Source of the DNA: MA-ANB-1 sp965216445
GTDB taxonomy: Bacteria; Actinomycetota; Acidimicrobiia; Spongiisociales; ZC4RG35
Length of the DNA stretch: 64,000 nt
Direction: 5' to 3'
NCBI GenBank assembly: GCA_965216445.1
Contig: OZ244166.1
Span: forward strand, 310,001 to 374,000
The position numbers were made by a program, and so were the translations under genes. Below the pieces are notes generated by a model. That model ran no database searches, was not told where the DNA came from, and saw nothing but the letters and a program-made list of their open reading frames with translations. Below are positions 60,120-64,000 of this stretch, one piece after another (position 1 is the first letter of the stretch; every line of letters begins with the position of its first letter).

Positions 60120-61448
60120 GTGATGCTCCTGCGCCTGCTGGCACGCTCCTCCCTCCTTGCAGCCTTTGTGCTTGTTGTCGTCTCGTGTACCGGAGGCGCT
60201 AGTGAAGAAACGGTCGTTGGGTCTGCAGCAACGCCACTTGGGTCGACGACAAGCATTTCGGGGAGCCCCCCCGAAACGAGCCCTGCAAACTCAGCAGCGG
60301 GCGAGGATCTTTTGACTTTCGCCCGTGGAACCATCCTCGTTTCGCAGTCGGGTTTGCTTAGCGAGAGAAGCGGCGTGGCCCTCCGGGTCGTGGACGGTGA
60401 CTTCGCAGCCGTCCCCCTGAGTTCGGATTCGAGTGTTCCGGTGGAGCTGGTTTTCAAGCTGCCCGCGCCGACGACTTTCGATCGGTTCGAGATCCCGGAA
60501 GTCTTGGATCCATCGGGCCGTCAGACCTTCTTCCGGGACATATCAGTATCCGGTTCGGCCGATGGTCCATCTAGCGGGTTCGAGCTGCTTGCCTCTGGGA
60601 GCCTGGTATCGGCAAGCGAGTCCGGGGAAGCCGAGGTATTCATCGTTGGATCGGAGATGCCGGTGAGATGGATCAAGGTGGTTCTCCAGGGCGGTCTCGA
60701 AGTAGAACCAGGCGCAGAGAACCGCACTGACCTCGTTTTCACCGAGCTGGTTGGCAGGGGAGAGCAAGAGATTCCTCCACTCTCTCAAGGCTTCGATGGG
60801 TTCTGGGACCTGAGACTCTTGGAGCGCCCTGATGTGACCGGTGACATGCTGCAACTCACCCAGGTCGGGTCGGTGGTAACCGGGTGTTTGGGCGCCTTCC
60901 CGATCTCTGGGACCGTCAGCGGAGTGGTCGGGACATTGACAGGGACTGACTCTGGCACCGGAGATGTTGTTGCCTTGGTGCTGGTCTCCGATGACGACGG
61001 CAGCATCAATGCGTCTGCATCGACCAGCGGGGGTCGCCTCGAGTCGCGGATCACCGCCACCCCGGATACCCAGCCACCCGACTGCTCCTCCCCTTCAGCT
61101 CAGGCTGCTGTGTGCGGTCCTCCACTCTATGTTGGCTTTGCCGAAGACTCTTCCCTGATTCGCCGCGAGTCGGAACAGGTACTTGCTGACATCTTCCGGG
61201 TGCTTACGGAGACAGGCGTAACGGAGATCACAGTGATCGGCCACACATCCTCGGAGGGCAGCGATGCACACAATCAGGACCTTTCGGAACGGAGGGCGCA
61301 GGCTGTCGTGGATGATCTTGTACTTCGCGGATTCCCGGCTTCCGGTGTCAGCGCTGAAGGTCGAGGCGAAACCGAGTTGTTGGTTTCACCCGACGATGAC
61401 GAGTCGTCGCGCTCGATCAACAGGCGGGTTGAGATTATCTGCGGTTGA
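60120..61448 (+). CDS. OmpA-family C-terminal domain lipoprotein
   Basis: A 442-residue exported protein. A hydrophobic signal ends VVVSC (lipobox), followed by a Ser/Thr/Gly linker. Residues about 65-210 look like a beta-sandwich carbohydrate- or surface-binding region. The C-terminus (about 340-442) is an OmpA peptidoglycan-binding domain: VIGHTSSEG, LSERRAQAV, GRGETELL and NRRVEIIC. In a Gram-positive envelope it should tether to peptidoglycan from the membrane side. Start GTG 60120 or ATG 60123. Confidence 0.8.
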   Translation: MMLLRLLARSSLLAAFVLVVVSCTGGASEETVVGSAATPLGSTTSISGSPPETSPANSAAGEDLLTFARGTILVSQSGLLSERSGVALRVVDGDFAAVPLSSDSSVPVELVFKLPAPTTFDRFEIPEVLDPSGRQTFFRDISVSGSADGPSSGFELLASGSLVSASESGEAEVFIVGSEMPVRWIKVVLQGGLEVEPGAENRTDLVFTELVGRGEQEIPPLSQGFDGFWDLRLLERPDVTGDMLQLTQVGSVVTGCLGAFPISGTVSGVVGTLTGTDSGTGDVVALVLVSDDDGSINASASTSGGRLESRITATPDTQPPDCSSPSAQAAVCGPPLYVGFAEDSSLIRRESEQVLADIFRVLTETGVTEITVIGHTSSEGSDAHNQDLSERRAQAVVDDLVLRGFPASGVSAEGRGETELLVSPDDDESSRSINRRVEIICG

Positions 61449-61470
61449 GCACCTCAGCTGAGTGCCTCGA

Positions 61471-62280
61471 TCAATCGCCTCGAAAATCCGGGGGCCGCTT
61501 CTCCACAAAGGCAGCCGTAGCTTCCATCAGGTCGTTGGACAAAAGATACGATGCGTTCCACTGAGCCACGAAGTCGAGGGCCTGTTCGACAGTCCTGCCT
61601 CGGTTGGCCGCAAGGACCTGTTTCGCCCCATCAACCACCAGCGGAGAGTTAGCCGCGATTTGTTCAGCGAGTGTCTTGGCCCGCTCTTGAAGCGAGGCAC
61701 GACTGTCGAGAACATGGTTTATCAGCCCGATTTCCTCGGCCCGCCGAGCGTCGATGTCGGCGCCGGTGAACGCCATTTCGGCGGTGTGCCCTGCTCCGAC
61801 GATTTCAGGAAGTCTTTGCAGCGTCCCGATATCGGCGACGAGTCCCATCCGGGTTTCCCTAATCGAGAAGACTGCGTCGGAACTGGCCAGACGAATGTCA
61901 CAGGCAGTGATCAGGTCCATGCCTGCCCCCAGGCAATAACCATGTACGGCGGCGATGGTCGGCTTGAGAGACTCGGCGAACACCGATGCTGTCCGCTGAA
62001 GGCGCTTGATTGTCTTGTAGAGGTTCTTGTTGGCCACCGCCTGGGAAGCGCCTTGGGGGCTAAGGCTGGCGAGCATGGAAACATCGATACCGACCGTGAA
62101 GGCTTCACCACGACCGGCGAGGATGACAGCCCGGATGCCAGCGTCGTCTTCGATCGTTGCCATAGCCTCCGGGATGTCGGACCAGATGTCTTCCGACATT
62201 GCGTTGAGTTTTTCGGGACGGTTCAACCACAGCGTCGCAACGCTGTTGTCGACCTCGATTTCGATGTGCTGGTAGCCCAT
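61471..62280 (-). CDS. Enoyl-CoA hydratase/isomerase, dienoyl-CoA isomerase-like
   Basis: A 269-residue crotonase-fold enzyme. The block RETRMGLVADIGTLQRLP matches the Delta3,5-Delta2,4-dienoyl-CoA isomerase type (ECH1): Glu in RET and Asp in VAD lie where the ECH1 catalytic acids are, and CDIRLASSDAVF carries the third Asp. True hydratases have a different GGTQRL loop. It would help degrade polyunsaturated fatty acids. It stands 2 nt upstream of nothing co-oriented but follows the tfoX gene by 2 nt, so they are co-transcribed. Confidence 0.82.
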   Translation of the reverse strand: MGYQHIEIEVDNSVATLWLNRPEKLNAMSEDIWSDIPEAMATIEDDAGIRAVILAGRGEAFTVGIDVSMLASLSPQGASQAVANKNLYKTIKRLQRTASVFAESLKPTIAAVHGYCLGAGMDLITACDIRLASSDAVFSIRETRMGLVADIGTLQRLPEIVGAGHTAEMAFTGADIDARRAEEIGLINHVLDSRASLQERAKTLAEQIAANSPLVVDGAKQVLAANRGRTVEQALDFVAQWNASYLLSNDLMEATAAFVEKRPPDFRGD

Positions 62281-62282
62281 CG

Positions 62283-62615
62283 CTATTTCTTGTCCAAAGT
62301 GCCCGCGAAGGCGAGGCCACGTTCGACCCAGCGGCCGAGGTCATGGTTGTCGGAGAGTTGGGATGCCCCAACCCAGACCCATCCGTTCATCGGTTTCTTC
62401 ATCTTGGTCCCGGTATCACTGACGCCGGGTTCACTTAGGGCTTCCTCATAGTGTTCAGTGCCAACCCTCACCATGAGTGAGTCACCACTCACCGCAACGC
62501 TCATGTTCCCGTGAAGGAGAAACGCCAGTCCGCCAAACATCTTCTTCTCGGATATGTCCGGATTGGATGCGAGATGGTCTCGAATCCTCTCCGCAAGTGT
62601 CTCGTCAAAAGCCAT
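62283..62615 (-). CDS. TfoX/Sxy N-terminal domain protein
   Basis: A 110-residue protein: ISEKKMFGGLAFLLHGNM near residues 20-37 and a C-terminal GWVWVGASQLSD match the TfoX N-terminal domain family. In gamma-proteobacteria TfoX regulates competence, but isolated domains are widespread with unknown role. The enoyl-CoA isomerase gene starts 2 nt after its stop. Confidence 0.8.
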   Translation of the reverse strand: MAFDETLAERIRDHLASNPDISEKKMFGGLAFLLHGNMSVAVSGDSLMVRVGTEHYEEALSEPGVSDTGTKMKKPMNGWVWVGASQLSDNHDLGRWVERGLAFAGTLDKK

Positions 62616-62639
62616 ACGTGGAGCCTAAAGGGCCGGAAT

Positions 62640-63854
62640 CTATCCGTCGGCAGAACTCCAGGCTTCTTTGAGTTTGGTCCGTGCTCCAGATTTGAGGATG
62701 CTCCCGGCATAGATCCGTCCGGCAAAACGTACGGCTCCATAGATCGATAACAAGGTGATCAGCACCGCGAGAGCGAATTGCCAGGCGGGGATGGCCTCCA
62801 GCGAGACCCGTATCGGCACGGTGAACGGGGCGGTGAACGGTATGAACGTGGTGACGACCGCGACTACGCCGTCGGGATCGCCGAGTACGAAGAATCCTGC
62901 GAAGAAACCGATAACCGAAAACATCGTCATCGGCATCGCCGCACTTTGGGCATCCTCCAAGCGCCCCACCAGGGATCCGGCTGCGCCGAAGAGAACGGCG
63001 TACAAAAGGAATCCGAGTATGAACCAGAGGGCAAGGTTCGCCACGCTCAGCAGTGGTATCGATGGTATGTCGAACGATGCGAAGAGGTTGGCTGCGATAG
63101 CCGCCACGGTGATCGTGCCGACAAACTGGACCAGTGCAAGGATGCCAATACCGACGATCTTTCCGGCCAGCAGCTGCCAAGGTCTAATGGTCGAGATCAT
63201 CACTTCGACGACACGGTTGGACTTTTCCTCAGTGACGCCGGTGAGGATCCACGTCCCGTACAAGATGATCGCCATGTACAGCAGGATCAACCCGAAGTAC
63301 GCGACCACAGAGGTTTGACCTTCCTCTTCATTGGTTTCTACGAGGGCTGTCACCTCGAGAGTCTCGGAGGAGATGATCTCGACGACGTCAGATGCCGTTT
63401 GGCCGCCTGCCGCGACTGCTTCTTCCAGTGCAATCGCACCAGCAGCCTGCTGGAGGAGTCCAGTTGGGCCGCCATTGCCGAAAAACCCGCCTTGGCGCTC
63501 CACGATCAACTTGTTTCCATCGACGAGAACCACGTCGACGTCGCCCGCAAGTAGGGCGGCCTCGGCCGCATCGACATCAGCGAACTCCACGAGCTCGATG
63601 TTCACTGATGCCGGCGAGTCCGATTCGTCTCCTATGTTGGCGAGTAGCTCTGCTGTTGCTGCAATCTCCGAGTTTCCGGAGCCAACTGAACCGACGTCGT
63701 AGGTTTCAGTGTCGGTACCGATCACCGCCGGGAGGATGATGATTGTGAGCACCAGGAGAATCGTGATCACGGATGTGAAGAGGTACGGCTTGGATTTCCC
63801 CCGCTCCTTAAGCTCCCGCAGGGCGACGAGTCGGATTGCCGCTAGGGAGCTCAT
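62640..63854 (-). CDS. ABC-2 type exporter permease (NatB-like)
   Basis: A 404-residue permease. The first TM (about 25-48) is followed by a large extracytoplasmic domain (about 50-175) and five or six TM helices to the end. The LKERGKSKPYLFTSVI segment and KSNRVVEVMISTIRPWQLLAGKIVG block, read here as SNRVVEVMISTI, are NatB/ABC-2 features. ATG overlaps the stop of the ATP-binding subunit as ATGA. Substrate is unknown; sodium or drug export is typical of relatives. Confidence 0.87.
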   Translation of the reverse strand: MSSLAAIRLVALRELKERGKSKPYLFTSVITILLVLTIIILPAVIGTDTETYDVGSVGSGNSEIAATAELLANIGDESDSPASVNIELVEFADVDAAEAALLAGDVDVVLVDGNKLIVERQGGFFGNGGPTGLLQQAAGAIALEEAVAAGGQTASDVVEIISSETLEVTALVETNEEEGQTSVVAYFGLILLYMAIILYGTWILTGVTEEKSNRVVEVMISTIRPWQLLAGKIVGIGILALVQFVGTITVAAIAANLFASFDIPSIPLLSVANLALWFILGFLLYAVLFGAAGSLVGRLEDAQSAAMPMTMFSVIGFFAGFFVLGDPDGVVAVVTTFIPFTAPFTVPIRVSLEAIPAWQFALAVLITLLSIYGAVRFAGRIYAGSILKSGARTKLKEAWSSADG

Positions 63855-64000
63855 ATGACCGCTTCCCGGAACAGATCGGTCAGCGAGGGAGTTGTGTAGG
63901 TGAAATGTCGGACCGCTCCGGCGTCCTGAGCCGCATTGAGAAGGCCCCTCACGTCGGTACTGGCTTCGATGATCGCTGTGTGGACGTTCCCCTTGCTGCT
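63851..64000 (-). CDS. ABC transporter ATP-binding protein, C-terminal fragment
   Basis: The window ends inside this gene. The visible 49 codons read ...AAQDAGAVRHFTYTTPSLTDLFREAVI and a stop; the phrase TPSLTDLF followed by REAV is the usual C-terminal end of NatA-type ABC ATPases. It overlaps the permease by 4 nt. No catalytic motif is in the window. Confidence 0.75.
   Translation of the reverse strand, partial: SSKGNVHTAIIEASTDVRGLLNAAQDAGAVRHFTYTTPSLTDLFREAVI

Overview
The window looks like chromosome of a high-GC Gram-positive bacterium (Actinobacteriota). The strongest sign is the conserved cell-division/kinase block crgA ... pknB-pbpA-rodA-pstP-fhaB-fhaA followed by tRNA-Leu(CAG). Supporting signs are many GTG/TTG starts, a MenG/UbiE-type methyltransferase, several LLM-family (F420/FMN) oxidoreductases and an RsbW/SigB-type partner-switching locus. 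An Acidimicrobiia-like lineage is my guess; the sequence does not prove it. No phage, integrase, transposase or CRISPR array was seen.

Layout. 0-6 kb: polyphosphate kinase 2, a stress protein, an ArsR-controlled LLM-MFS operon, then 6-phosphogluconolactonase directly behind an F420-G6P-dehydrogenase-like enzyme. 6-15 kb: tRNA-Ala, tryptophanase, and a complete compact nitrous-oxide-reduction operon (Fe-S-type Rrf2 regulator, lipoprotein NosZ, NosB-like, NosD, NosF, NosY, NosL, cytochrome c) closed by a strong hairpin. 15-26 kb: thiolase, PadR unit, a family-39-like glycosyltransferase, a TetR operon with an alpha/beta hydrolase and a hydrolase-glycosyltransferase fusion, an SDR/TetR pair that shares an operator, CrgA and FxsA. 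26.4-28.1 kb: two mosaic repeat arrays around a small DUF559 (Vsr-like) endonuclease gene. 28-35 kb: the pknB-fhaA operon and tRNA-Leu with a second structured repeat. 35-42 kb: an ECF sigma operon, a frameshifted SnoaL-like pseudogene, serS-menG, SRP RNA, MFS and tadA.

42.3-44.9 kb holds four tRNA-Ser genes (GGA, CGA, TGA, GCT) embedded in perfect short-loop hairpins, preceded by a tandem array of tRNA-Ser-like fragments with period about 104 nt. 45-48.6 kb is a partner-switching locus: membrane SpoIIE-type phosphatase, STAS antagonist, stand-alone RsbW kinase, and a protein that fuses an RsbW-like domain to a SigB/F-type sigma factor. 48.8-64 kb is mostly metabolic: DUF885, an XRE/4-TM pair with a perfect 12-5-12 palindrome, MerR, a PEP-mutase/ICL family enzyme, tRNA-Arg, AidB, G6PDH, KAS III, a two-component system, an OmpA-like lipoprotein, a dienoyl-CoA-isomerase-like protein, TfoX and a NatAB-type ABC exporter cut by the window end.

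How it fits together: NosZ and its maturation proteins give N2O respiration under what is probably an NO/redox-sensing repressor. PknB/PstP/FhaA/FhaB/RodA/PbpA/CrgA control septal and elongation peptidoglycan. SerS lies about 3 kb upstream of the serine tRNA cluster. The points most worth pursuing are the DUF559-repeat element, the hairpin-saturated tRNA-Ser locus and the RsbW-sigma fusion.
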